64,000 nt of DNA from a bacterium (GTDB lineage Bacteria > Zhuqueibacterota > Zhuqueibacteria > Residuimicrobiales > Krinioviventaceae), in assembly GCA_029561455.1 (NCBI GenBank), contig JAKQIY010000068.1, positions 124,001 to 188,000 on the forward strand. Reading direction: 5' to 3'. Both the position numbers and the translations under genes were made by a program. Every line of letters starts with the position of its first letter. The first letter of the stretch is position 1. Shown one piece after another: positions 38,801 to 45,717 of this stretch. The notes below the pieces were generated by a model that saw only the letters and a list, made by a program, of their open reading frames with translations, made no database searches and was not told the DNA's origin.

Positions 38801-39101
38801 CAACGTTTTGGAACGTCGCGCGGAACTGGCTTTGCTGACTGCGATTGGTTTTACACCGCGTCCTATCTACAAATATATTATGTCCGAATATGTTTTCTTG
38901 CTGGTTGCGGGTATCGCTGCCGGAACCGGCGCTGCGCTCCTTTCCATTTTACCGGTACTGTTCACGCCAGGCTCACAGCCGCCGGTTCTTTCAATTATCA
39001 TAACCATTATGTCGCTATTTGCATGTGGCTTTTTATGGATATACCTGGCAATTAAACTGGCATTGCGCCAGCAATTATTACCGGCATTGCGCAACGAGTA
39101 A
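35811..39101 (+). CDS. Large FtsX-domain ABC transporter permease
   Basis: 1096 residues from ATG 35811; the ribosome site is weak and coupling to the ATPase gene is likely. One N-terminal membrane helix (about 20-40) leads into a ~450-residue extracytoplasmic region. Then follow a first FtsX domain (three helices, about 495-625), further helices near 640-690, a second extracytoplasmic region (about 740-960) and a second FtsX domain (about 975-1090). Two FtsX domains in one chain with long external parts fit the class that extracts lipoproteins or exports peptides or lipids. With the preceding LolD-like ATPase it forms a complete transporter. The cargo is unknown. Confidence 0.85.
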   Translation: MLLHYIKNSFLFYFKRQHLPVILGTALSCGILTGALIVGDSVSYSLRQTTLNRLGKTEYALYSGERYFRPELADEIGADLQVQTAPVLQLSGIVMTGGGENRLNNVQINGVDDRFWAMASKDYSWPDSSANLAAINARLARKLALHVNDELVVRLNKIEYFPLDAPFAQDTHNNVALRVIVGAILDERQLGSFNLKNTQAPPFNVFIPLTTLQNAVATDKANMILVAESGDSHWQLENVNQALQNNLQLADAGLLLRTTAVTNKIELLSTRIFIEPAIISSVQQSGLDYQPVFTYFVNQLLSTKSSTPYSFISAPGLPLTPATMPDSCIILNQWAADDLQARIGDKLTLNYYVLGTGRDLLQQQAGFTVYKILPMQGIALDRDLMPLIPGLADADNCRDWEPGVPIDLDKIRKKDEDYWDTWRGVPKAYVTLAKAQELWGNRYGNLTALRFSNLSAAIDSAILANVKPQSVGLFFTPVRQEGLFASDNAQDFGGLFLGLSFFIIIAALVLTGLLFSFGLENRATETGLLLGLGFTTRRVKFMFFIEFLAVAIPGTLAGLLFGILYNQAVLWGLGTLWQDVVGEPLLMLHIVPRTLLTGFMVNLVLISCIIGFILYKQSLKSVTDLQRGLSRYTTLASSRSTLISWLVAFGSLTGVTVILLLSNPGRGKEAATIFFAAGSLLLLAALAGCYIFLSRLHRNNRQSSLTLANLGIMNSIRNKKNSLVIIGLLATGIFMVIGEGANRHGTLLNAEKRTSGTGGFAFWGETVSPVLHNLNDENGYTWLNFTADEASQVQFVQCRLKEGDEASCLNLNMVKQPRILGISPRELDRRAAFTFVKTLPHIDSAHPWLALSKPLGENIIPAIVDQTVLTWNLYKEIGDTLYYQSENGDSLKLYIIGSLANSVFQGHVLIADSLFTAKFPTIGGTKVFLADVPDSLRASVEKKLNFTLQNYGLELATAPQRLATFHKIENTYLSIFLMLGGLGLLLGSIGLGIVVIRNVLERRAELALLTAIGFTPRPIYKYIMSEYVFLLVAGIAAGTGAALLSILPVLFTPGSQPPVLSIIITIMSLFACGFLWIYLAIKLALRQQLLPALRNE

Positions 39102-39304
39102 TGTAAAAATTACAAAACCGGCTTGCTGCATTTGTAATATATTTAGTAATTTCATCATCATTCCATACAAATCTCTTGCTTTTTTGTAAAATAGTGATAT
39201 TTTAGATTCATCAAACGGTGTATCCTCAATTTAGTTTTTCAATGTACAGTTTTCGGGGTACCGGGTTGGAATGGCAACTGGTTCAGAACGTGGGACGATG
39301 AATT

Positions 39305-40843
39305 ATGCTAGCTCAAGTATTAAGCGGCGCTGTACTGGGTATTAATGCGTATATTGTCAAAGTTGAAGTTCATTTGGAGGGACAATTACCCAAGTTTTTC
39401 ATGGTTGGTTTACCGGATGGCGCAGTGCGCGAAGCCAATTTCCGGGTCGAAGCGGCCGTTAAAAATTCCGGTTTAAGGTTTCCGCAAAAGAAAATTACCG
39501 TCAACCTGGCCCCGGCCGATATCCGCAAGGAGGGGGCAGCATTTGACTTACCAATTGCTATCGGTATACTGGTAGCCGCCGGTACTGTTCAACCGGACAG
39601 GTTACAGGATTACCTGATCCTGGGCGAGCTCAGTCTTGACGGCAGCCTGCGTCCGACCAACGGCTCGCTTTCGATTGCCACCGAAATTGTAAAAAACAAA
39701 ATTCGCGGACTTATTATCCCTGAAGAGAATGCCCGCGAAGCAGCGATGGCCCGCGACCTGCAGGTCATACCGGTAAAAAACCTCAATGAAGCCATAAATT
39801 TTCTCAATGGCGATGACAGTTATAAACCCTACCAGGTCAATTTACAGGAAATTTTTTCCAATCATCAGAATTACCAGGTCGATTTTCTGGATGTGAAAGG
39901 GCAGGAGCATGTAAAACGCGCCCTTGAAGTCGCTGCGGCCGGCGGACATAATATTGTGATGATTGGCCCACCCGGTTCCGGTAAAACCATGCTTTCCAAA
40001 CGTATACCCACCATTCTGCCCGATATGACCCTGGAAGAAGCGCTGGAAACCACTAAAATTCATTCGGTGGCCGGACTTTTACCGGCGAACCAGGCATTGG
40101 TAGCCACACGGCCGTTTCGCTCGCCGCATCATACCATCAGCGATGCCGGCTTGATCGGCGGCGGTAATATCCCTAAACCGGGCGAAGTCAGCCTGGCCCA
40201 TCACGGGGTTTTATTTCTCGACGAATTGCCGGAATTTAAAAAGAATGTTCTGGAAGTAATGCGTCAGCCCCTGGAAGACGGTCATGTTACCATCTCGCGG
40301 GCGGCTTTGTCGCTAACCTACCCTGCTGAATTTATGCTGGCGGCGGCGATGAATCCCTGTCCCTGCGGGTATTATACAGATCCCAATAAGGAATGTACCT
40401 GTTCGGTTCCGCTTATTCAGCGGTACTTGTCACGAATATCCGGCCCGCTGCTGGATCGTATCGATATTCATATCGAGGTGCCGGCGGTGAAATACAAAGA
40501 ACTGAGCAGCCAGGAGACCGGCGAACCTTCAGCCAGAATCCGCGCCCGTGTAGAACAGGCCCGGCACATTCAACTGGAACGCTTTAAAGATAGTCCCCAT
40601 CTGTTTTGCAATGCGCGCATGAATTCCAAAGAAATACGCCGCTATTGCACTATTAATGAACAGGGACATGAATTATTGAAAATGGCTATAACCAAACTGG
40701 GGCTATCGGCGCGGGCGTATGACCGGATTTTAAAAGTTGCCCGTACTATTGCCGATCTGGAAGGAGGTGGGACGATCTTACCCGAGTATGTCAGCGAAGC
40801 GATCCAGTACCGCAGTCTGGACCGGATCGGCGTCTTTCACTAA
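39305..40843 (+). CDS. comM: ComM/YifB-type Mg-chelatase-like AAA+ helicase
   Basis: 512 residues from ATG 39305. An N-terminal Lon-protease-like S5 fold ([13 protein letters not shown]...[24 protein letters not shown]) is followed by the Mg-chelatase AAA+ core with Walker [10 protein letters not shown] (about 219-227), Walker [11 protein letters not shown], the zinc-like segment [15 protein letters not shown] and the C-terminal segment [18 protein letters not shown]. ComM is a branch-migration helicase that helps integrate incoming single-stranded DNA during natural transformation; many non-competent bacteria also carry it. It stands alone here, with gene-free stretches on both sides. Confidence 0.93.
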   Translation: MLAQVLSGAVLGINAYIVKVEVHLEGQLPKFFMVGLPDGAVREANFRVEAAVKNSGLRFPQKKITVNLAPADIRKEGAAFDLPIAIGILVAAGTVQPDRLQDYLILGELSLDGSLRPTNGSLSIATEIVKNKIRGLIIPEENAREAAMARDLQVIPVKNLNEAINFLNGDDSYKPYQVNLQEIFSNHQNYQVDFLDVKGQEHVKRALEVAAAGGHNIVMIGPPGSGKTMLSKRIPTILPDMTLEEALETTKIHSVAGLLPANQALVATRPFRSPHHTISDAGLIGGGNIPKPGEVSLAHHGVLFLDELPEFKKNVLEVMRQPLEDGHVTISRAALSLTYPAEFMLAAAMNPCPCGYYTDPNKECTCSVPLIQRYLSRISGPLLDRIDIHIEVPAVKYKELSSQETGEPSARIRARVEQARHIQLERFKDSPHLFCNARMNSKEIRRYCTINEQGHELLKMAITKLGLSARAYDRILKVARTIADLEGGGTILPEYVSEAIQYRSLDRIGVFH

Positions 40844-41339
40844 TAAAAAACCCTGTACCAGGTAACGCTGCTGTAAAGAACCCTTTCGTCACAGTGGGCA
40901 CCGCCTGACCGTTTTTTACTTCCTAGACTTTTGCAAGTAGGCCTGTAATACACTGCCAGAGCTAAATTCCCATGCTATAGGTGTTGGTTCTTTTTTGCTA
41001 ATTACCTGGTTACAGGGATTCTCTCATGAAAATTTGATAAAATCTTGTTACAATGTCAAGTTAAAAATTACATATCAGATAAAATAACCAGTAATTACCG
41101 GAAATAAAACCTGATTAAAAAGCGTATTATAAAGAACAAGTATGCCGCATAGTAGATTATTAAACTGAACACTTGATAACACATTATTTTATTGCATATA
41201 ATTTCAGCGCTAGCTAATTTCAAAGAACCTGTAAAAAACGATATCATTTCAATTGCAGAAAGTATTTGGCATTAATCGAATTAATTATTATTACCAGGCA
41301 GTTAGGGGTCCTTTTATGAAAAAGTGAAGGATATGAATA
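40844..41339. other. 496-base gene-free region between comM and nfeD
   Basis: No coding frame is supported here. The first third contains the nested inverted repeat described separately (40851-41017). The remainder (41018-41339) is strongly AT-rich and should hold the promoter of the nfeD-slipin pair, but I cannot pick convincing promoter boxes. Confidence 0.6.
40851..41017. repeat. Nested inverted repeat, possible structured RNA or small mobile element
   Basis: The outer arms CCCTGTACCAGGTAA (40851-40865) and TTACCTGGTTACAGGG (41002-41017) pair along their length with one bulged base. Inside them AAAGAACC (40875-40882) pairs perfectly with GGTTCTTT (40986-40993), and CAGTG (40892-40896) can pair with CACTG (40951-40955). 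The unpaired spacers between the outer and inner arms are 9 and 8 bases, almost symmetrical. The whole 167 bases could fold into one long branched structure. No flanking target duplication is evident. Confidence 0.55.
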
Positions 41340-42650
41340 ATGCGCAAAATAAAAATAATACATCAAACTCTACTAGTACTAACAATTCTGATAGTTATTT
41401 ATTCCCCGTTATCATTCGCTCAGGATGGCAAAGTATTAAAGATAATTATCAATGGAGATATTAACCCGGCTTCGGCGCAATACATTGTCGATAATATCAA
41501 ACGGGCGGAACGCGAGAATTATGAATGTTTACTGATCGAGATGGATACACCCGGCGGCTTGCTCGAATCGACTAAAACAATTGTCAAGACGATTTTAGCC
41601 GCACAGGTTCCGGTGGTTATGTATATTTCGCCAAGCGGTTCCGGGGCGGTCTCGGCCGGGGTTTTCATTACCATGGCGTGCCATATTGCGGTCATGGCTG
41701 AAGGCACCAACATCGGCGCTGCGCATCCGGTCGGTATTGGCGGACAGCAGGACTCATCCCAGGTTATGGGCGAAAAAGTAACCAACTATGCTTCTTCGTG
41801 GATGCGCGGTATCGCCGAAAAACATGGCCGTAATGCAGATTGGGCGGAAAAAGCCGTACGCGAAAGCGTTTCCATCAACGAGGCGGAAGCGCTGCGTATT
41901 AACGTTATCGACCTGATTTGTCCCACCCAGGACAGCCTGCTGGCCGCAATTGACGGCAGAACAGTAAAACTGGAAGGTGATAAAACCAAAACCTTGAACA
42001 CCCGAAATGCTGTGGTTGAAACTTCCGAAATGAACTGGCGGCACCAGATCCTCAATAAAATTTCCAATCCCACAATCGCTTATATATTGTTAATGCTGGG
42101 CATTTACGGCCTGTTTTTTGAATTGTCAAATCCCGGTTCAATTTTACCGGGTGTTGCCGGCGGAATTTTCCTGATCCTCGCTTTATTTGCCTTGCAAACC
42201 CTGCCGGTGAATACCGCCGGTGTTCTTTTGATCCTTTTTGCCATTATTTTATTTATTCTGGAGGTTAAAGTGACCAGCTTCGGCATCCTTACAATCGGGG
42301 GAATTATTGCAATGTTTCTCGGCTCGATCATGTTGTTCGACCAAACCCCCGGTTTTCCGGTTATGGTGGACTGGCGGGTTGCCCTGACGGTTGCCCTGGC
42401 GACAGCGGCGTTTTTTGTCTTTGCTTTGGGTATGGCAGTCAAAGCGCGGTTGACCCAGCCTAAAACCGGCCTGGAGGGACTGATCGGCGAGACCGGCGAA
42501 GCGCTTACTGTAATCAAAGACCAGGGCAGCGTTGCCGTGCATGGTGAAATATGGCAGGCAGAATCCACGGAACCCATTAAAAAGGGTGAAAAAATTGTTG
42601 TCCGGGCTGTTAACGGCTTGGTAATGACAGTTGAAAAATTTAAAAAGTAA
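41340..42650 (+). CDS. nfeD: NfeD-family membrane serine protease (ClpP-like fold)
   Basis: 436 residues from ATG 41340, with GAAGG at 41326-41330. A signal peptide (about 8-27, ending near SFAQD) is followed by a ClpP/SppA-fold domain: LLIEMDTPGGLLEST, then YISPSGSGAVSAGVFI with the catalytic serine and TNIGAAHPV. Four membrane helices (about 240-360) and a C-terminal OB-fold NfeD domain (GLIGETGEAL...GEIWQAES...) complete the long NfeD type. In archaea the homologous protease cleaves the C-terminal part of its stomatin partner. The slipin gene follows after 30 bases, the standard pairing. It acts at the inner membrane in membrane quality control. Confidence 0.92.
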   Translation: MRKIKIIHQTLLVLTILIVIYSPLSFAQDGKVLKIIINGDINPASAQYIVDNIKRAERENYECLLIEMDTPGGLLESTKTIVKTILAAQVPVVMYISPSGSGAVSAGVFITMACHIAVMAEGTNIGAAHPVGIGGQQDSSQVMGEKVTNYASSWMRGIAEKHGRNADWAEKAVRESVSINEAEALRINVIDLICPTQDSLLAAIDGRTVKLEGDKTKTLNTRNAVVETSEMNWRHQILNKISNPTIAYILLMLGIYGLFFELSNPGSILPGVAGGIFLILALFALQTLPVNTAGVLLILFAIILFILEVKVTSFGILTIGGIIAMFLGSIMLFDQTPGFPVMVDWRVALTVALATAAFFVFALGMAVKARLTQPKTGLEGLIGETGEALTVIKDQGSVAVHGEIWQAESTEPIKKGEKIVVRAVNGLVMTVEKFKK

Positions 42651-42680
42651 AAAACCGCTTTAATTATCAAGGAGGTAAAA

Positions 42681-43436
42681 ATGCAACCCCTAATTGTGAT
42701 CGTTGTTTTGCTTGTATTATTGCTGACCAGCGCTATCAAAGTATTCCGCGAATATGAGCGCGGCGTTATTTTCAGACTAGGTCGTCTGGTCGATTATAAG
42801 GGCCCCGGCATATTCTTTATTATCCCGATCATTGACCGGGTCGTCAAGGTCAGTTTACGGGTAGTTACCCTGGATGTGCCTACCCAGGACATTATTACCA
42901 AAGACAATGTCTCCATCAAAGTGAATGCGGTTATCTTTTACCGCGTTGTTGAACCGAGTAAAGCAATTGTTGAAGTGGAAGATTATTTATATGCTACTTC
43001 GCAATTAGCGCAAACTACTCTGCGCAGCATTTTGGGCCAGGCAGAACTGGATGAATTGCTGGCGGAACGGGATAAGATCAACCAGGAATTGCAAAAAGTT
43101 ATCGATAAGCATACCGATCCCTGGGGTATAAAAGTGGTATCGGTTGAAGTCAAGCATGTGGACTTGCCGCCTGATATGCAGCGCGCCATGGCTAAACAGG
43201 CTGAAGCAGAACGCGAACGGCGCGCCAAAGTGATTCATGCGCTAGGCGAGTTTGAAGCATCCGAAACCCTGGCCAAAGCCGCCAATGTTATTTCCAAACA
43301 CCCACAGGCCCTGCAATTGCGCTATTTGCAGACCCTGTCCGAAGTCGCTTCGGAAAATAATTCCACCACCATCTTTCCGGTGCCGATTGATCTGATTGGG
43401 CCATTCCTGGAAGGAAAATTGAAAAAGGATAAATAA
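42681..43436 (+). CDS. Slipin (stomatin/prohibitin, SPFH family)
   Basis: 251 residues from ATG 42681, with a strong AAGGAGG at 42669-42675. A single N-terminal hydrophobic hairpin (about 3-19) is followed by the SPFH/band-7 domain ([47 protein letters not shown]) and a charged helical region ([20 protein letters not shown]). Slipins form ring-like membrane assemblies and partner with NfeD. Directly downstream of nfeD, so the two form an operon that probably ends at the hairpin 43444-43468. Confidence 0.93.
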   Translation: MQPLIVIVVLLVLLLTSAIKVFREYERGVIFRLGRLVDYKGPGIFFIIPIIDRVVKVSLRVVTLDVPTQDIITKDNVSIKVNAVIFYRVVEPSKAIVEVEDYLYATSQLAQTTLRSILGQAELDELLAERDKINQELQKVIDKHTDPWGIKVVSVEVKHVDLPPDMQRAMAKQAEAERERRAKVIHALGEFEASETLAKAANVISKHPQALQLRYLQTLSEVASENNSTTIFPVPIDLIGPFLEGKLKKDK

Positions 43437-43443
43437 TTATTCC

Positions 43444-43468
43444 AGCGCCGGGCAATCGGCCCGGCGCT
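43444..43468 (+). terminator. Strong hairpin after slipin, terminator-like
   Basis: A perfect 10-bp GC-rich stem (43444-43453 with 43459-43468) with a 5-base loop lies 7 bases after the slipin stop. The following bases are GAAATTTG, so the T-run is poor; it may work as a transcript end or as a stabilising 3' hairpin. Confidence 0.55.
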
Positions 43469-43663
43469 GAAATTTGTCGTCCCGGCAAATAAAAAATCCC
43501 CGAAATCCATCACTCTGCAATTTATCTCCCGGAATTTTACGTCATCATGCCGGGTGTCAGGGTATAATTAATCAGGGTTTTATATAACATTCAGATTTAT
43601 TTTGAATTCTTTATCGGTTTCCTGCATCAAATAAATAAAGGCTGGCAATTTATAGGAGAAACT

Positions 43664-43819
43664 GTGGATAATATGACCCTGATCGTGTTTATTGTTGTGT
43701 GGATTTTGTTACAGAAATTTATTTTGCCCCGGCTAGGCGTGCCCACCTGAATGTCCAATTCCTGTGATCTTCCGGTGGAAGATAAAAAAAAGAATAATGA
43801 GTTGATGGAGGAGAAGTAA
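43664..43819 (+). CDS. Candidate small membrane selenoprotein (in-frame TGA at 43748-43750)
   Basis: GTG 43664, with AGGAG at 43654-43658, opens a frame that encodes a membrane helix (MTLIVFIVVWILLQKFI) and then LPRLGVPT. It meets TGA at 43748-43750 and continues in the same frame as MSNSCDLPVEDKKKNNELMEEK to TAA at 43817-43819. Read through, it makes a 51-residue protein with UGA at position 29 and Cys at 34 (U-x4-C). A perfect 7-bp hairpin with loop GGT lies at 43767-43783, its loop 23 bases after the TGA, as expected for a bacterial SECIS. The FmdB-type gene starts 6 bases after the TAA and its ribosome site lies within the last codons of this frame, so both halves sit naturally in one operon. 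If TGA is a plain stop, this is a 28-residue peptide plus dead sequence. Function unknown. Confidence 0.6.
43767..43783 (+). promoter_or_regulatory. SECIS-like hairpin downstream of the in-frame TGA
   Basis: ATCTTCC (43767-43773) pairs perfectly with GGAAGAT (43777-43783) around the loop GGT. Known bacterial SECIS elements have a short stem and a small loop with a G among its first two bases, placed about 16-37 bases after the UGA. Here the loop begins 23 bases after it and starts GG, so spacing, loop size and loop sequence all fit. The hairpin lies inside the coding frame, as in bacteria. Confidence 0.6.
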
Positions 43820-43825
43820 CAATCT

Positions 43826-44041
43826 ATGCCAATCTATGAATACAAGTGTGCACACTGTAACCATATTTTTGAAGAGTTTCAAAAGTCCGGTGAAACCGGC
43901 GCTAATCTCAAATGCCCGGCCTGCGGAGCGACGGCCCCGGAAAAAATGTTTTCATCATTTGCCGCTTCCGGACTCGGCCACACGGCTTCCGGTTCCGGAT
44001 CTTCGTCAGGACATTCCTGCGGCTCCGGCGGCTTTGGCTGA
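43826..44041 (+). CDS. FmdB-family zinc ribbon protein
   Basis: 71 residues from ATG 43826; the ribosome site GGAGGAGAAG at 43807-43816 lies inside the preceding candidate selenoprotein frame. MPIYEYKCAHCNHIFEEFQ and LKCPACG give two Cys pairs of a zinc ribbon, followed by a flexible Ser/Gly tail with one more Cys (GHSCGSGGFG). The family is named after FmdB, found beside formamidase genes and proposed to be a regulator, but its real role is unknown. It probably forms a two-gene operon with the upstream small gene and ends at the hairpin 44052-44070. Confidence 0.88.
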   Translation: MPIYEYKCAHCNHIFEEFQKSGETGANLKCPACGATAPEKMFSSFAASGLGHTASGSGSSSGHSCGSGGFG

Positions 44042-44051
44042 GCGCATCGCT

Positions 44052-44073
44052 AAAGAACCGGTGGTTCTTTTAA
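44052..44073 (+). terminator. Hairpin after the FmdB-type gene
   Basis: AAAGAACC (44052-44059) pairs with GGTTCTTT (44063-44070) around loop GGT, followed by TAA. The T-rich side is part of the stem. It lies 11 bases after the FmdB stop and probably ends that transcript. Confidence 0.5.
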
Positions 44074-44277
44074 TTACTCCACGTTATTTCCGCAACCATG
44101 ATTAAGTTCTGTGCAGAAATAACGATTTAAATATATCTTTTCAGGTTTTAGATTATAACCGGACTCGTTCCGGGAAATAAGTGTTTTTTTTCATACAGTA
44201 GTATCGTGTTAATGAAAAAACCGGAAAAGCTATAAATTATCCTTGATTTTTAAACCATTGATTAATACTTTATAACC

Positions 44278-44300
44278 AAGGCAAGTTCACACTTGCCTTT
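44278..44300 (+). promoter_or_regulatory. Hairpin in front of the small membrane protein gene
   Basis: AAGGCAAG (44278-44285) and CTTGCCTT (44292-44299) form a perfect 8-bp stem with a 6-base loop, ending 23 bases before the next ATG. The short T-run after it (TTAATTTA) could make it a weak terminator, or it is a leader hairpin. Confidence 0.4.
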
Positions 44301-44322
44301 AATTTATGACCGGATGTAATTT

Positions 44323-44526
44323 ATGAAAAAAATATATCGTATACTTTTAGGCGTTATAATCGGCGGCGCATTGGGCTTCGCTTATTATTATTTTATCGGC
44401 TGCAAATCCGGCGCTTGTCCCATTACCGGCAATCCCTGGATCAGCACGCTTTATGGCGCGGGTATGGGAGTTCTTTTTACAATGCCCGGTACCCCCAAAA
44501 AGGCCGGCAGCAGCCAGAATAGTTGA
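44323..44526 (+). CDS. Small membrane protein with GC..GxCPI motif (DUF6132-like)
   Basis: 67 residues from ATG 44323. Two membrane segments (about 5-22, ILLGVIIGGALGFAYYYF, and 41-54) flank the loop CKSGACPITGNPW, with two cysteines four residues apart. The layout and the CPITGNP segment resemble short Cys-containing membrane proteins that I recall as DUF6132; I am not certain of the family number. Proteins of this type often lie beside redox or rhodanese genes. Here a pentahaem cytochrome c follows after 24 bases, so the two may be cotranscribed and related in function. Confidence 0.7.
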   Translation: MKKIYRILLGVIIGGALGFAYYYFIGCKSGACPITGNPWISTLYGAGMGVLFTMPGTPKKAGSSQNS

Positions 44527-44550
44527 TAAACAAGTAAAATTGAGGGACTG

Positions 44551-45678
44551 ATGACCATTAAACGCATAATACTCCTGGTGCTTGTACTAGCCGGAGCAAG
44601 TTTTTCCCAGGTTATTACCTCCGCACAGGAATGCAAGGACTGCCATTCGGTCATTTTTAATCACTGGCAAAAATCCCGTCATGCTTTATCGACGACGGAG
44701 CGGAGTCAAATATACCGGGCGATGTTTTCAGAAACCGATCAGGCGTCCCGGGCTGCATGTCAAAAATGCCATGAACCTTTAACCTCACCTGGGTTTGCCG
44801 ATCTCACCGGACCGAGGTTGCGCCAGGAAGGTATTACCTGCGATTTTTGCCATGCTACCGAATTGACCGGCAGCGGTTCAAATACTTGGTTCAAAGTTCT
44901 ACCCGGCAATGTCAAAACCGGTCCTTATAAGGATGCAATTCCCACTGCTCATGGCTTTAAATATTCAGCCGACCTTGGCAAGTCCTCATTTTGTCTGACC
45001 TGCCATAAAAATGATGATAACCCGCATGGAATAACATTTATTAACCTGGAAAAAGAATGGAAAAAAAGTTCCTATCATAAACTGAACATCACCTGCCAGG
45101 ATTGTCACATGCCGGCTATCAGTGGTATTACGGCCGAACTGGGAAAACTGCGCGACGAAACCTACAATCACCAGTTTTATGGCGGATTTAATAGTGAAAT
45201 TCTAACCGATTGCATCAAGCTAGATTTGCAAGCCGACAAAACCGGAAATGATTATTACCTGACCGTAAAAATCAGCAACCGAACCGCAGGACACGGCATC
45301 CCCGGCGCCTCGCCATTGCGGATGATTATTTTAAATATCGACGCCAAAGATGAATTGAAACAAACAGTGTGGAAAAATTATTACAATAATCCCCTCAAAG
45401 AAGACCCGCAGGGTGTGTTTATGAAGCTGTTTGAAGATCAAAACGGCCGCGCTCCGGCGCTGTTTTGGAAAGCCGCCGGTGAACGGTTCGATTCGCGTTT
45501 AATGCCGGATGAAGAACGGGTTTTAAAATATACCCTGCAAAACATCCCCGCCAAAACCATACAGGCTACAGTGGTTTATTATATTGCGCCGCCGCCATTG
45601 CTGCGTGAATTGAATATTACCGGTTCTTCGTATATTAAAACCAAAACGATTACCACCGCATCAATTACCTTACCATAA
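44551..45678 (+). CDS. Periplasmic pentahaem cytochrome c (cytochrome c554-like)
   Basis: 375 residues from ATG 44551. A signal peptide (about 5-20, ending near SFSQ) is followed by five CxxCH haem c sites: CKDCH 28-32, CQKCH 70-74, CDFCH 97-101, CLTCH 148-152 and CQDCH 182-186. The CKDCH..IFNHWQKSRHA opening is shared with cytochrome c554-type multihaem domains. The C-terminal half (about 200-375) has no haem site and looks beta-rich, perhaps a binding domain. Likely an electron carrier or a small reductase in the periplasm. No dedicated maturation genes are nearby. It ends at a strong bidirectional terminator. Confidence 0.9.
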   Translation: MTIKRIILLVLVLAGASFSQVITSAQECKDCHSVIFNHWQKSRHALSTTERSQIYRAMFSETDQASRAACQKCHEPLTSPGFADLTGPRLRQEGITCDFCHATELTGSGSNTWFKVLPGNVKTGPYKDAIPTAHGFKYSADLGKSSFCLTCHKNDDNPHGITFINLEKEWKKSSYHKLNITCQDCHMPAISGITAELGKLRDETYNHQFYGGFNSEILTDCIKLDLQADKTGNDYYLTVKISNRTAGHGIPGASPLRMIILNIDAKDELKQTVWKNYYNNPLKEDPQGVFMKLFEDQNGRAPALFWKAAGERFDSRLMPDEERVLKYTLQNIPAKTIQATVVYYIAPPPLLRELNITGSSYIKTKTITTASITLP

Positions 45679-45717
45679 AAAAGCCCGTGACTGTGAAAAA
45701 GTCACGGGCTTTTTTTT
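45677..45717. terminator. Bidirectional terminator between cytochrome and TonB receptor genes
   Basis: A perfect 16-bp stem, including the A and T runs (45677-45692 with 45700-45715), closes a 7-base loop and is followed by T residues in both directions. It lies between two convergent genes and overlaps the end of both, so it serves both transcripts. Confidence 0.92.

Noticed and set aside
42104-42739. 211-codon minus-strand frame opposite nfeD
   Set aside because: Thr/Arg-rich shadow of the membrane-helix codons of nfeD.
43748-43750. In-frame TGA explained by a genome-wide alternative code (TGA as Trp or Gly)
   Set aside because: TGA ends many clear genes in this window, such as aroK, aroQ, nadC and mltG, so it is not generally recoded.
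44039-44070. TGA of the FmdB-type gene followed by a hairpin with the same GGT loop, as in the candidate selenoprotein
   Set aside because: Read-through would add only three residues before TAA, and a Gly/Ser-rich ending is normal for this family, so the TGA is a plain stop and the hairpin is better read as a terminator.
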